Numbered from the stretch's first letter, positions 1 through 13,145 are shown. The stretch: 64,000 nucleotides of DNA from Caprella mutica (GCA_947561585.1 CANNZV010002301.1:88290-152289), one strand, 5' to 3'. Made by a program: numbers and translations. The notes: generated from the sequence alone by a model not told the origin.

Positions 1-330
1 ACCCGCTCCATTAGTTGAGCAAACAGAGAAGCACGAGGTGCTTTGGTGAAGATATTCTCCTTCTCTTCAAGAACCTTAATTTGCTACGTTAGGATCGTGA
101 AATGCGCAGATGGATCATTAATTTGTGTGCTTTGATATCATTGTGTGGATATGGATCGTAAAATGCTCATATGGGTTGGAATGGTTTACATGGAGAGTAC
201 ATACTGTCATACGTTTCGTCAAAAAAACATTTCGGCGACAGGTCGTTACGTCAACGAATTTTGGTAAAGGGGATATTAATACTCTAATTTGTGTGAAGGA
301 GGGCGTGGCGGCCCCCTGAACCCTCCACCA

Positions 331-386
331 AATAATCATGAAGTGTGCAGTTCAACAAACTAGCGGATACAACAAACTGCATAATG
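331..386 (+). repeat. Dispersed repeat fragment, copy 1
   Basis: About 55 bp, with AATCATGAAGTGTGC and CAACAAACTAGCGGATACAA, recurs at 47914-47969 in the same orientation with a few changes. The parent element is unknown. Confidence 0.55.
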
Positions 387-426
387 ATCATTTATGGTGA
401 GTAGCTATAATGTATCAAAAGTCGCC

Positions 427-887
427 GATGAAACGTCTGTCAACGAAATGTCCAGTCGACGAAATGTCCAGTCGTCGAAATGTCCAGTCGACAAAATGTC
501 CAGTTGACAAAATGTCCAGTCAACGAAATGTCCAGTCGTCGAAATGTCCAGTCGACAAAATGTCCAGTTGACAAAATGTCCAGTTGACCAAATGTCCAGT
601 CAACGAAATGTCCAGTCGACGAAATGTCCAGTCGACGAAATGTCCAGTTGACCAAATGTCCAGTCAACGAAATGTCCAGTCGATGAAATGTCCAGTCGAT
701 GAAATGTCCAGTTGACCAAATGTCCAGTCAACGAAATGTCCAGTCGACGAAATGTCCAGTCAACGAAATGTCCAGTCGACAAAATATATGGTCGATGAAA
801 TGTCCAGTCGACAAAATATCCGGTCGACGAAATGTCTGTCAACAAAATGACTTCCACCGAAATGTCCAGTCGACGAAATGTCTGTAC
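427..887. repeat. 16-bp minisatellite, unit AAATGTCCAGTCGACG
   Basis: About 28 units of 16 bp, with variants GTCGAC, GTCGTC, GTTGAC, GTCAAC and GTCGAT at the junction and decay at both ends. Because 16 is not a multiple of 3, the open frames over it repeat every 16 residues (48 bp). These are not real proteins. Confidence 0.95.
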
Positions 888-1831
888 ACCATACTATAAT
901 ATATTTTTTTGTCAAAGATTATAATAATTCATATTTTACTGACATATAAACATCCCTTATAATTAGACCAGATAGTTGACCCTGATCTTTAGAATTTAAC
1001 TAGACTTTTACATATATTCCAAAGCCTTTTTATGTTAGGGATATTAAGGATATTGATTTTATTGAAAAAATCATACACAAACAACTATTTCAAGCCCTTA
1101 TATAAATTCCTGCTGTTAACAGGATCTTTTTGGGCAGCAAATATGGTAGAAGTACGGCATTAGATTTAGTATACTGTGAACATTCACAGAAAGTAGAATA
1201 CTGAAAAATTTAAAATATACTAAAAACGAGGCAACTAAATATTAATAGCGACCAACATAAAATGTCTTTAATTCCTTCCTACATAACCTCAACGAATTAA
1301 TTGTTTTAGTGGTACAATAAATAGGTACGAGCTCATACAAAATAGCAATATTTTAGACTATATTAAATATTAACACCAAAATTATGTAAAATAACAATAT
1401 TTTAAACTTTTATAAATATAAACAGCAATATAATACAAAATACCAATATTTTCGATGGTATATACATTTTTAAAAATATGGACAGATTAAAGTATTCCAT
1501 TTACTTTAACTCGATTACTATATAATATCATCCAAATTATAATGTTTATTATGCTGCTGTATTTTAGATTTCAAGTCCCTAATTCTGAAACCGTCTGATT
1601 ACCCGTAATTTTAAAATTTCTCACAAACTCAACCTCAAGCGGCGTACCTAGACCAAATAATTGCCAAAATCTCCTTGTTATTTGGATATTTTAAAAATAA
1701 AAAATATATTATATATGACTTTCGTTAGCTGCACGACTTTAATTATCTCATACTGTATTAATATATATTAATTTCTGCCGAATAGAAATAATTCCTTCAC
1801 AATCTATGCTGATTTAGCAACACTGCAAATA
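888..1831. other. AT-rich spacer, nothing recognised
   Basis: No open frame of note, no RNA gene and no repeat structure beyond low complexity. Confidence 0.5.
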
Positions 1832-2047
1832 CTGTAGAACTCCTCTATAGTTGACTCCTCTATAGTGAATTCAATCCTGAGTAAGCGAACTACCCCGCAT
1901 AGTGAGCAAATGTTATTTATGGTGCCATGAATAGCCAATATAGTTCTCTAAAACTGACGGCCATTTTTGGCAGACTAAAGAATTTTTTTCACTATATGGG
2001 GTAGTTCTCTTACTCATAACTCTAGACTCACTATAGAGGAGTCCATT
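1832..2047. mobile_element. Pogo-like MITE, copy A (CTCCTCTATAG termini)
   Basis: The left end CTGTAGAACTCCTCTATAG is mirrored at the right by ACTATAGAGGAGTCC. Inner subterminal motifs GAGTAAGCGAACTACCCC and GGGGTAGTTCTCTTACTC are also inverted. The core holds GGCAGACTAAAGAA, shared with the other copies. No transposase is present. CAGT/CTGT termini and a size of about 210 bp suggest a non-autonomous pogo/Tigger-type element (inference). Confidence 0.75.
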
Positions 2048-2386
2048 ATAAAATATATCTACTGTATTTAAAATGATTCTTCAAATAATTGCAATTTTAT
2101 TATCATCTAAGCATAAAGTTAAAACTCCTCATTTTATCTATCTTTTGTTCGGTTAATTACCAAGTAATACACTCTGTTATAGAATTATCATTTACTAAAT
2201 CACTTTAGCGAAAACAAAACAAAGTTACTGAGCCACATGACTTTCCCTGCACTGTGACATTTCTATGTTAGCAAGGAAGGGATTTGAATAATGATATTAA
2301 AACGAGTGAGTTCAAAGCGACATGAAATTCATAAGCCACTGCCTGAGATTTCGCCTCTGGTATCTACTAGTTTTTTCTTTTAACTA

Positions 2387-2550
2387 GGGTAAGTTACGAA
2401 TTATCGGTCAGTACTACATCTTCGGCATATAAGAAATAACAATATAAAAATTGTTATTATTACACTGTGCTATCTAATAGTAACAATTTTTATATTGTTT
2501 TTTTTTATATGATGAAGATGTAGTACTGACCGATAATTCGGAACTTACCC
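2387..2550. mobile_element. TA-flanked MITE starting GGGTAAGTTACGAATTATCG, copy 1
   Basis: This is a 164-bp foldback with TIRs of about 50 bp: GGGTAAGTTACGAATTATCG at the left and CGATAATTCGGAACTTACCC at the right, flanked by TA on both sides. The interior, rich in AACAATATAAAAATTG, is itself palindromic. TA flanks suggest a Tc1/mariner-type mobiliser. Confidence 0.85.
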
Positions 2551-3169
2551 TATTCCCTTTATATGATTCAATAATTAAAAAAAAATATACAGTACAAAAT
2601 AATTATTGAGAAGAAATGAATGGAATAGACCAATTAATAACAATTAAAGAGAAAAGAAAAATGAGAAGAAAATAAGAACAATTATTGAGAAGAAAAGAAA
2701 GAGAGCAGAATTTTTTTTTTAAAGTCAGTATTTTTCCATTAAAACAAAAAGATCAAATTTGTTTGAACAAAAACGAACAATGGGAAGTGAATAAGAAGAA
2801 TAATTCCGAATGAAATGAACAGAAGAGACCAACTATTCGTCCCAGAAACTGTAGTGAGTACCCTATCGTCAGTATTTCTTGTTGCAATTGGTGTCTCAAT
2901 TAAATCTAATAATCCCCACAAGGCCCATATTGTCCGGAGTAACTACCCAACTTTGACATGAGCTCACTAGGCTTGAAATGGAGTGCTTGCTCTCGCAGCA
3001 ACTTCTATGACTCCGAAGACTCTTATCATCTGACAGCATTTATAGCCAATTGAACTTTGCGAACTTTTCAACGAGTCAAACTTGGCAGCGTGAAGTGTGT
3101 CAGTTGCGGCCTGTAATTACGTCTAAATGAAACAATTGAGCTACATAGATTGTTTTTTATTATATTATA

Positions 3170-3450
3170 TACCTACAACTAGAACGGGCACTCGGTAGAG
3201 CGCACTCTTTCGCCGCCGTTTATAGACTTTGACTATCCAATAATCTTTTAGTTATAGATGACCTTGATCTTGACCTTTGACCTGTTCTTTCCCAAAATCA
3301 ATTCAAATGATTGATAGATATTGACCAATCTACACACCAAATTTCATGCAATTTGGTTGAGTTGTCTAAGTAAATGCTAAGTAAGTAAATGCTAAGTAAA
3401 TGCTGTCTAAAACATTACCCTCCGTATCTGCGAAGGCAATAATATAAGCC
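3170..3450 (+). mobile_element. SINE-like element with short 3' tandem tail
   Basis: It opens with CTAGAACGGGCACTCGGTAG, followed by GAGCGCACTC and CGCCGCCG. The middle is GACCTTGATCTTGACC then TTTGACCT, followed by ACACACCAAATTTCATGCAA. The end is a tail of TAAGTAAATGC repeats. It is far less AT-rich than its surroundings. Sequences with CTTGACCTTTGACC and CACCAAATTTCATG are common in arthropod non-LTR elements (recollection). Boundaries are approximate. Confidence 0.5.
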
Positions 3451-3517
3451 ATCTAAAACATAAACAATCTTTGAAGATTGTAACATTATATAGTTATATA
3501 TCAAGACAAAAAAAATA

Positions 3518-3680
3518 GGGTTAGTTACGAATTATAGTCCAGTATTACACATTCGGTCATATAAGAAAAAACAATATAAAAATTGCTATTATTACACAGT
3601 GCTACCTAATAATAATTTTTATATCATTTTTTCTTATATAACCGAAGACTTAGCACCGACCGATAATTCGTAACTCACCC
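3518..3680. mobile_element. TA-flanked MITE, copy 2 of the GGGT-AGTT family
   Basis: 163 bp, with left end GGGTTAGTTACGAATTATAG and right end CGATAATTCGTAACTCACCC, TA on both sides and the same AT-rich palindromic core as copy 1, only about 970 bp away. The TIRs are more diverged than in copy 1. Confidence 0.85.
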
Positions 3681-4467
3681 TATGCTTGAATCTTTTTGGG
3701 ATAGAGTTTTTTAAATTTAAATTTATCTTAAATATCATGTTAGTATGGTATCCATCGAAATAATTATCTACAAAAAATTATAAATTATTTCCCGTAAAAA
3801 AGTATTTTCAGTTCAAAAATTAGAGGTCAAAATATATCATAGTAACTGAATATTACTGTATAGTTATATATTACTATTATTATCTATTAAACAAATAATG
3901 AACGGAAAGGAGTAATAAAAACAGTAATATTGCTTCCATTAATAACCTACATACAGATAGAATATTTCTTTAACCGCCACGGAATTGTTTTTTGTTTTCA
4001 ATTTAATTAGGTATTTCCAATTAACTTTTTTGTTTTGTTTCTTTATAATGAAACTTTCTTAGTTCTTACGACGTACATTAAATTATGAAACCATCAGCTT
4101 ACATTTACCAAATGAACATTCTTAGGTGTTCAGACCATCAAAATATATTCTTAGTTTATGTAATCAACTCTTCAATTAATGTATTTTTAATGTTCAAAAT
4201 AATTAAGAGTAAATTTCGTTTTGAATTCTTTCATGTAGCAGTAATTAATGTTCTATATTGTTACACCTCTTCGTATTGTTCCATGTCTAAAAATAGAGCG
4301 GAATATTAAAGCAGTTTTGTATTTGCATTCAATTATCTCGGCCATATTTGTTTTTTTGCAAAATGTTCCTGACTTCCAGTCTACAAATCGATTTCTTTGC
4401 ATGAAGTTTATTTTTTTTTGTAAATGAATTCATCTTAGATGTTTAATCATTATATTTACTAAAGAAT
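3681..4467. other. AT-rich spacer, nothing recognised
   Basis: A 74-codon open frame at 4085-4309 has no motif, and its composition is that of the flanks. I see no gene. Confidence 0.45.
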
Positions 4468-4690
4468 GTAAATTTTACTGAAAACTGTAATTACAAATTT
4501 TACTGAAAAATATAAATACAAATTTTACTGAAAAATATGAAATTTTAATGAAAACGTAAAATTTTACTGAAAGATATGAAATTTTATTGAAAAATATGAA
4601 TTTTAGTGAAAAAATATAAATTTTAGTGAAAAATATAAATTTTAGTGAAAAATTTAAATTTTACTGAAAAATTTAAATTTTACTGAAAAT
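4468..4690. repeat. Degenerate AT-rich tandem repeat (AAATTTTACTGAAAAATAT)
   Basis: About 11 imperfect units of about 19-21 bp, with ACTG/AGTG/ATTG variants. Likely an old minisatellite. Confidence 0.75.
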
Positions 4691-6259
4691 ATCTATTATA
4701 CAGTAAAATACATATCTTTACTAAGCTTTATAAATTTTACTAACTAATATCGTGTTTTCCTTCTGAACACTATAAATCTAATTATATTCAAACATGCTCT
4801 ACAATTCCTTCCTTCATCTCTCACTCTGGAATAAATTTCTTATTCGTGTCCATTTTTGCGAAATGTTGTTTCTGCTTTTGACATGACCCACTACAATAAC
4901 CTTCTATTCGCCCTCTATCCTGTCGTTCGAAGCCGTTCAAGTGGCTCACTGGAAAACAAATACTTGAGTAAGCTTCAAGATCTTGTAAGTTCTGTGTTTT
5001 CGTTTTTGAGTATTGAAGAAATATTTATTTCGGAGAGAAAGAAATGCTTGGAAATTCAAATTTTTTCAAATATTTATATATATGTATTAAACGGAAATTT
5101 TGAATAAAGATCTATATATATTTTCTTTAATGTACTTTCATTTGATTTGTGTATAAATTTTCATTTACTTTCATTTTCATTTACTTTTAAAATAAATTCT
5201 ATCAAGTATTGGTTAGGTTTGAAATGGTTGAAATTTCACAATTTACAATAATGCCAAAATTTCTAATACTTCTTCCCAATCGTTTTAATTAAAAAGATTG
5301 ACAAATCACAGTAGTACATCACGAATCTTAATCTATTTTAATTTGAGCAATGAATTTATTCTCTTTGATAACTGAAATGAATTCCTTTGATGGTAAGTAA
5401 TAACTACATTGGGATTAAGCACAGTGAACAGCAGCTCATAGTTACATCAAAACAGACATTAGTTTAATGTTACTGTTGCTATTTATGGAAGCATTCAAGC
5501 TGAAACTTCCATCCCTTCGGTTTGCATGTTTTATTTTATGGTATATAGTTTGTTTGGTGTAGTATTTGTGTAATAAATTTTGTCTTTTCACTTTCAATTT
5601 TAAAATTTCTTTAGATTTCTTTTAACACCAATAAATGTTATGTAACTTTTTTAACTTACATTACAGATTACCTTTGAAAATTATTCAAAATTTGATTCGA
5701 AACGTCAGTTTTAATAAATAATGAAAATTTTACATTGTTTTTAGTTTTCTCCTTCATCTTAAAATTATGCAAACTTCCTATAAATTTTTCTTCAGTATAT
5801 AACTTACATTGTCATATTATTTATGTTAGTCCAACAGAAATATGACTACGTATATGTGTTCCCGGAGTGTATATACAATTGTGTGTGTTATTATACACTT
5901 GTGTGTGTATTTGAATATTGTTAATAATCGGTTATGACGGGTATTGCTGTTTCAGCATATTATATATTAATACACTGTAAGTCATTTACACACAATATTT
6001 CATAAAAAAAAATTCATTGCGTTTTTATGTCCAATAATAGCCGTCGTTCATAGTGGACATTTCACTTCAGTTATACTCACCTCAATATTATGTATTCTTC
6101 TTCATATCTTTAAAGTCCTTTCCAATCGAATATTTCCAAGAATGGGTTGTTACCTGAAACTATACCACTATGAAATTGTATGTGGAGCAATTAACATTAT
6201 TTTAAAGCCATTTTTATAACTGCCAAAATATATTATGTAATTCTGTATTATTATTATTG
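4691..6259. other. AT-rich spacer, nothing recognised
   Basis: An 83-codon open frame at 4856-5107 has a less AT-rich first half. It lacks any domain or splice context I can defend. Confidence 0.4.
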
Positions 6260-6685
6260 CCATGTCAGATATTAAATGTTATTTTCATAGATTTATTTAT
6301 ATTTTCAGTTTAGATTATTAGATGATTATCCGTATTTCTTATTATATTCTAGTTTTAATACTAAAAAATCAGATGTAATATCCGTTAATTTTTTCTGATT
6401 TTAGTACTTAATTATTAAATGTCATATCCGTAGATTATATTATTTTTTATACTATAATATTAGATGTCATATCCGTAGATTTATAATATTTTTATACTAA
6501 AATATTTGTTGTCATATCCGTAGATTTTTATACTAAAATATTAGATGTAAATTCCGTAGATTTTTATTATTCTTTATACTAAAATGTTAGAAGTCAAATC
6601 CGTAGATTTTTATTGATTTTTCCATTTGTTTTAATACTTTAATATTAGATGTCATATCCGTAGATTTTTTTATACAATATTAGCT
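6260..6685. repeat. Degenerate tandem repeat around ATTAGATGTCATATCCGTAG
   Basis: About 8 diverged units of 45-60 bp, each with a TCATATCCGTAGATTTT-like core and a TTATACTAAAATATTAGATG segment. Spacing varies through indels in T runs. Confidence 0.7.
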
Positions 6686-8815
6686 GTTCTTCCCTTAGAG
6701 CTATCTTCACATTAATAAGTAGTATATTCTGTTTCATATTTTACATTGTTTTATTTAATATTAAATCTAATTGAACAATTGTTTTCTTTGAACTTTTATT
6801 CGAGGTTTCTATTTACTCTAAGTCACATTCAACAACAATGATGATGATATTTTGCCGTACTTTTCATTGGTTCGCCCTCTATTGACTGTCAGTTGCCATT
6901 GAAACTCCGTGGTTAGAGCATCGCATGTGTCTGTGCCGCCTCCTGCCAGTGTAGTGAGAGTGCCGCAGTCAGAACTGGATTTAAGTCCCGTCAAAATGCA
7001 TATGAATAATGTCATACATTTGCCTGTGCTACAAATCAAAAGTGACTTTGTAAAGTGACATTTTGTAGTACTGCTTGCTCACAAATGCAATTTATTACAG
7101 CTTCAGAAGTGTCTACTTATGACAATCCATTACAGTATCAAGAGGACTGACGTGTTGGGATATGATTTCTGACAGTGAAAGAAAATAGATTGTTTTGTTT
7201 TGTTGTGACTGAACTTTAATTAAAAACAAGCTAATTAAGTCAGGGAATATTGCGTGAGGAGAAAATCATATCAAGTTGAAAAATGATTAATTATCTTATT
7301 TTACATGTGTTTCAAACCATTCATATTAATGTATGAAAAAGTTCTTAGTAAATAATTAAAAAATCACATTTATTCAGCAGTCACTATTAAAAATATATTA
7401 TGTATAACTCTTAAATTTATGTGATAAACATTAATTATAGTTGCATGATAAAACTGAATTGTTGTAATATATCGTTTTTTATTCCTCGTCGTAAAAAACA
7501 TAAAAAGTGATCTTAATGTTTAGTTCAATAATATATGAGGTCCACCACCGTTAGCATTTTAATGGCAACTTAAATAATAATGAATGGCTACGATAACGAT
7601 TGCGATAAGGCTCCAGTTTTTGCTACACGAGGTGACAGTTATTCGGGACTGTTACGAACGTTTTTATGGTTATTACTTAATGTGAATCGATGGACACATT
7701 AGGATTTAGTGGCCTCAATTGCTACCATCGATTACTATTTTGTAAAGGAGCAGAACAATAGCTATACAGAGATTTCGTAGGTTTTAACTTTCTCATTCAA
7801 CTGTACACTATTGTAAGTGTCTGTAATATAGGCTTCCATGCACTTAAATACATAGTCTCTGACAATGAAGAACGAAAGAAATAGGCAAATGAAGAGGAAG
7901 ATGGCTGTGTTAAATATTGACCTTTTTATGATACAGTTTATAATGATGTAAAAGTGTATTCTTCGCTTTATATTTACAATCAGTTTTAATGAAGAATCTA
8001 TTTACAAACATAACGAATTATCAAACTTACACAACAGCAATTAGGTTAACTAAAGTTTATGGGAACTATTGTTTTGATGTTATCAAAGATATAGTTTTAC
8101 CTCATAGAGAAAAAGAACAATGGTTCAAACAATAGAAAGGTAAAATCGTGGAGTATTTTTTGAGTATCAAAGGGAACAGAAGATTTTGTTATGTGACCTT
8201 ATGTACCTAACATGATATCATCTAAAGGTAAATATGTAGGTTTGTCACACTAAGGATCTATTGAAACGAAATGACATAACTAATATCATAATCATATATA
8301 TATATATATGTATTTGTTATGTGTTTTATAATTCATATAAGAATAATTATTTGATGATATCGAGTGTAATAATTAAAGTTTCCTAATTTCGGCCTACGCT
8401 AAATCTAATTATGAAATCGTTTTCTGAACAGAGTTTCATAGACGCTCTTCAAATTTTCTTCATTGGCAAAATGTAATTAGTAGCTTTCGATGACCTGAAG
8501 ATTTTCTTTACATAGACAATATTTACTCTGAGAATTGGTCGTTGAAGCTTTATTATTTAGAGCTAAGGGTGTTTGGTCACCACAAGTGTCGATAGGGTGG
8601 GTCAACAATCTGATCAACCAATCGAAATATGTATCACTTAAATTGTAACGATGACCTGAACAGATTTGATTTGATGTTTTTGGGAACAGAAGCAATAATT
8701 TTAATGATGCATGACGGACTGCAACTGTTCAAAATTTAGTGAAATTATAAGGCAATATTTAGTATGTGTCTTATTGGTGAAATGATGATTATATGTTCTC
8801 AATATTTTAGGACTG
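6686..8815. other. Intergenic spacer; possible degraded tRNA-like fragment at 6908-6990
   Basis: At 6908-6925, CGTGGTTAGAGCATCGCA resembles a tRNA D-arm and A box. At 6975-6990, CTGGATTTAAGTCCCG resembles a B box. The spacing, about 65 bp, is too long for a plain tRNA and no acceptor stem is evident. A relic tRNA-derived SINE is possible. A short (AT)n tract lies at about 8290-8310. Nothing else was recognised. Confidence 0.3.
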
Positions 8816-9028
8816 CAGTAGTACTCCTCTATAGCGAATGTAGTGTCCTGAGTAAGAGAACTATCTCGTATAGTGAACAAATTTCCCTAAGTTTCCCTAA
8901 GTCTGTCCGTCTGACTATCAGTTTTAGATTACTAATGGCAATTTAATGGCAGACTAAAGGAAGCCTGTTCACTATACAAGGTAGTTCTCTTACTTAGGAT
9001 TCCACATTCACTATAGAGGAGTCCACTT
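8816..9028. mobile_element. Pogo-like MITE, copy B
   Basis: Left end CAGTAGTACTCCTCTATAGC, right end TTCACTATAGAGGAGTCCAC. Subterminal inverted motifs are GAGTAAGAGAACTAT and GTAGTTCTCTTACTTAG. The interior shares ATGGCAGACTAAAG with copies A, D and E. Confidence 0.78.
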
Positions 9029-11329
9029 TCTGGAAGTTCAAATGTACTCAATTCGGCGTTTGTTCGTTTGTACTATATGGTCTTGTGCCTTTCTTAAATT
9101 GACTTTGCCAATATGAAAATACGTTATTTCTTTTAATTACAATATGGTTATGTACACAAACAAATTATTACATAGTATACATTAATGTATACTAAATAAG
9201 CCATGACACAATGTGTTATATTAGGAGCTGTTATGTAGTTTGCATAATTAATATTGATAGTCCGAGTCGATATAATGAACAGCTGGGTTGCATCTCCTAA
9301 ATAAGCTCTTTGTGTGTTACAATTACTGGTATGGTTAGATGCCAATTGATTTCAGCTTGATAAATCGGTATTAAATAATTATACCACCATGTCAGGAACA
9401 TATGTACGACAATGAAAATAAATTGAATGAAAATGAAACTTTATTCTATCAATTAAAAAATCAATGGATCTATAAACTAAGAAAAAGTTGAAAATGTTAA
9501 TGAATATCACGTACGAATTTACCACAACTTTTAAATTACATTTTCATCATTTTTTTCCTACTATCTTCACCAACTGATAAATTTTCCAATTTCTTTTCTG
9601 CAGCAAATAAATTAGCAATTCAGTATCCTTTCTAACATATGTCATGTCTCTATAATTCATGTCATGAATATCCTAAATCCCAATCCATTTTCTCCAGGTC
9701 GAAACAGAGACTTTCATTTGACATCTAATAGCTTTCCTCCCAACAATGATGAAGACGCAAGAAAACATCTATTCCTGTCTCAATCTTACATTACAAAAAC
9801 AACAAAAACTAAGCCAATAAATCATCTTTCTGTCTCAAGAACGTGAGTGGGGAGAGACGTTTCTTTTACATCAAATTTTAATTGAATCGCTTCCGTGTCC
9901 TTTTATCATTCTTATGGAGATAAGAAATAAGTTATATGGGCCATAAACAAGTGTTCAAAAAGATGGAGGGTGACATATTACATCACATTTCCAATATTTC
10001 GAAATGCAATTTCTCTCTCAACTATAGAAGTATATTATCGTTAGTATTGATTCCCAATAATGTGTCTGAAATTTATGAAGAACTATTCGTCTGTTTCAAA
10101 CTCTATCTGAGATCTAAGTAACAAGATTTAGCGGTATTTAGTCTTTTGAGAACATAGTGGTTTATTCCCATCAAATAAAATTTCTCTCGTTGTCACTGAC
10201 GTTTTATTTTAAAGCGGAAAAAGGCGGCTTATAATTTATATCAAATTGTAGCAAAAAAAAAAAAAATATTCATCAAATGCATACTGTACAATAATAGTAG
10301 TGCATAATTGTATTAAGCTGAATTAAAATCTATTTCTATAAATTATGTTAACCTTGAAATGTGTAATTGTGAATAAATTAACTTTTCAATTTGGATATTT
10401 AACATTATTGATGATTATTTGAATTTAAAATCCACAACCGTTTCAATTAAACTGAATGAAATCATAACACAGGGCACTGAAGCTAAAAGGATGGGTTTTC
10501 ACTACATTAATATACAGTTCTGACAATGTAGACTCTAACTCCATCTTCATTGAGGCATCAGAGAAATGATATCAATCCATCATCGTGATTTAGTGAACCA
10601 CAGCTTAATCACACAAGAGATATTGGCCGCTTCCTAGATCTTCAAACAATGGAGAGGAGGAGTTTGGAATAGTTCAAACCTTACGTCCATCTTCCTTACG
10701 AACAAATTGAAGAATTTGAATAATCCTTGTAGAGATATTTCGGCATGTTAATGAATTGTATTTCTATTGAAAGTTTTGGTTATAGCTCCACATTTCGCTT
10801 AGTAGTATATTTGATATTTTCATATTTAGTAATTAGTAATGAATTATAAGATAATTCATATGAACACTAATTCACATTAAATTATGTATACGTGTGTAAA
10901 TAATGAGTATGCTAAACTTTTTAATATGATGATACCATTGTGATTGTGAAAAATTGGCCCCAATAACCATTTGAATATAGGTAATAAAATTTGTAGATTT
11001 AATGGAAGATAATGCATAAAACACTGTCATTTCATTATAAAATACAGCAATAGACTTAATATGATCAAGTAATATTATCGGTAGTGAAATAATATTGAAT
11101 CAAATTACTGCTCCCCCTTTCTGTTTCTCGAAATAGATCGTAAGTGTATTCTCAAGAGCTTCAACTAATTGATTCTTTAGGTATGGAAGCGACTAATTTG
11201 ATTATAGTTCAAGTGTAAGGCCAATTAAAGTATCGCACAACTCATTCATTTTAACTTAGCAAGAATAGTATCGTAAGATTTGATTACCAATTGAGAATCT
11301 TCAAGTGGAAATCAAAATGAAATTCATTC
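9029..11329. other. AT-rich spacer, no gene recognised
   Basis: Open frames of 60-65 codons at 9148, 9664 and 9936 have no family resemblance. A poly(A) run of about 14 bases ends near 10265. No repeats of note. Confidence 0.45.
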
Positions 11330-11339
11330 TTCATATTCA

Positions 11340-11460
11340 TTGATCGTCTTTGGTAGTTATATATGTACTATATTGAAGTTATATATGAACTTAATTGGAG
11401 TTATATATGTACTTAATTGAAGTTATATATGAACTTAATTGAAATTATATATGACCATAT
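11340..11460. repeat. Short tandem repeat, unit about TATATATGAACTTAATTGAAGT
   Basis: Four to five imperfect units of about 23-26 bp, alternating tgtACT and tgaACT versions. Confidence 0.65.
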
Positions 11461-11504
11461 CATAGTATGGTCAATATATCATAAACATGGTCAATATGTC
11501 ATAG

Positions 11505-11790
11505 ATCAGTGTTGACTGGATGTTTTCTACAGCGCGTTAGAAAATGCGCGCATCGAGTTACAAGAAGTCCAATAGATGTGTACATACTTAAACGCGCGTT
11601 TCGATTCAAGCACCCAGTAAACGCGTGTTTCGTGATATTTATTGAAACGCGCATTTACCGGGCGGTGCTATGTATTCTATAGGGCATATCTAACGCGCGT
11701 TAGAAAACACTCTGTCTGTACTAGACCATGCGGTTTTAAACGCTCGATCAAAAGCGTTTCGTCTGTACTATGCCCAAGATAGTGCATGTA
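11505..11790. mobile_element. CpG-rich foldback element
   Basis: An island of CGCG motifs in AT-rich DNA. GTTTTCTACAGCGCGTTAG near the left is inverted by CTAACGCGCGTTAGAAAAC at the right. The interior AGCACCCAGTAAACGCG is inverted by CGCATTTACCGGGCGGTGCT. The nested inverted repeats suggest a foldback or MITE family. Termini and target duplications are not resolved, and the right part adds TCTGTCTGTACTA repeats. Confidence 0.55.
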
Positions 11791-12901
11791 AGTATTGGCT
11801 ATTTTAATTCGGTAAATGATACATTTTTATAAGCAATAGGGCTAAAAAATATGATTATCTAATCTAAATCTCAGTTGGAAAAACAGTTTTATGAACAGGA
11901 TCGAGTAAAAAATACCTAGAATTTTACGTGAAATAATATAATCTCGGATATTATCGTCGAGAATTTTCATCAAGAATATCGATAAGCAGTTTATATTATT
12001 TCAATTACAATCGGCTATTCATCGAAGCATCAATTAATATATAATGAATACCACGGATTTGTCAAATCGAACAATAACCAAGTCAAAAGAACATATTTGA
12101 TATTGAATAATATTGATCAACCTTTCAATAAACTGTGGTCTATTGTCTATAAAAATTAATTATAAATTTTATATGATATATATATGCTCATAACCTTTAA
12201 TGTTTTATTAATATTCGATATTGGATGAATTTAATAGTACTGTCAATAAATCTCCGGTCTTTTACATAATAAATGGTATGAAAGTATTAACCATAACTTA
12301 TGATGTTTTTCTTCGAGTATAAATTATTAGAGTGAATATTACATTATATTTGGCAGCTAGTGCGTAATAGTGGAGTAAATCAATATTAATTCTTAATACA
12401 TGATTTAATCTCTTAAATTTATTATTTATAGCAAATTTTAATAAGGTATTGATTTCTTACCTATGATTATTTAAGAAATTCAATACGTGAGAATTTTTTC
12501 TGTTTTGTTTAAAAAAAACATTATTTTTCTCCACTAAAAACAAGAAAACGTGAGAAAATACAGATTTTTTACTCTGTTATATCTATTTTTATGTTTATAC
12601 ATACAATTCAGGTAAAATTAAATCATGTTCCCACTTTTCTTCAGGAAGTAATTAACTCTATAATACCTTATATATGTTCAAAAGATTTAGCTCGACCTAA
12701 ACTTTTTCAGTAATTAATTAATTAATTAACGAATTCATCAGAAAGTCGACCAAATGTTTTCCAGATTTTTCTTAGATTCGAATAAACATGTCCGAAATAA
12801 AAGATCCTTTTTCTTTTTTTCCTTTGACGTATTCCATTAAGATATTAATTATCAAATTATTTTTTGATAATTATAGTAATCTGTTTTATAAAATTTCTAT
12901 A
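11791..12901. other. AT-rich spacer, nothing recognised
   Basis: No coding or structured signal apart from low complexity. Confidence 0.45.
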
Positions 12902-13145
12902 GGGTAAGTTCTGAGTTTTCGGACAGTTACACAATTTCGATCGTATAAAAAAAGAAACAATTATATAATGGAAAAATACTGTGTTAAAAAAAACATAAAA
13001 TTAATATTATTCAAATCACATTTTCATTTCGTATCCATGATACCTGCAGGTGTCATGGATACCAATTAAAATAAAATAATATTTTTTATGAAATTTGTCC
13101 AACATGGTCGGAAATGCGGAACGGTTCGTAACTCGGAACTAACCC
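12902..13145. mobile_element. TA-flanked MITE, copy 3 (244 bp, with central palindrome)
   Basis: Left end GGGTAAGTTCTGAGTTTTCG, right end GTAACTCGGAACTAACCC, TA on both sides. The centre carries the palindrome TATCCATGATACCTGCAGGT continued by GTCATGGATA, absent from copies 1 and 2. This copy is therefore a longer or rearranged subfamily. Confidence 0.75.

Noticed and set aside
6908..6990. Functional tRNA gene
   Set aside because: A-box-like and B-box-like motifs are present but spaced about 65 bp apart, with no acceptor stem or anticodon arm. At most a relic.
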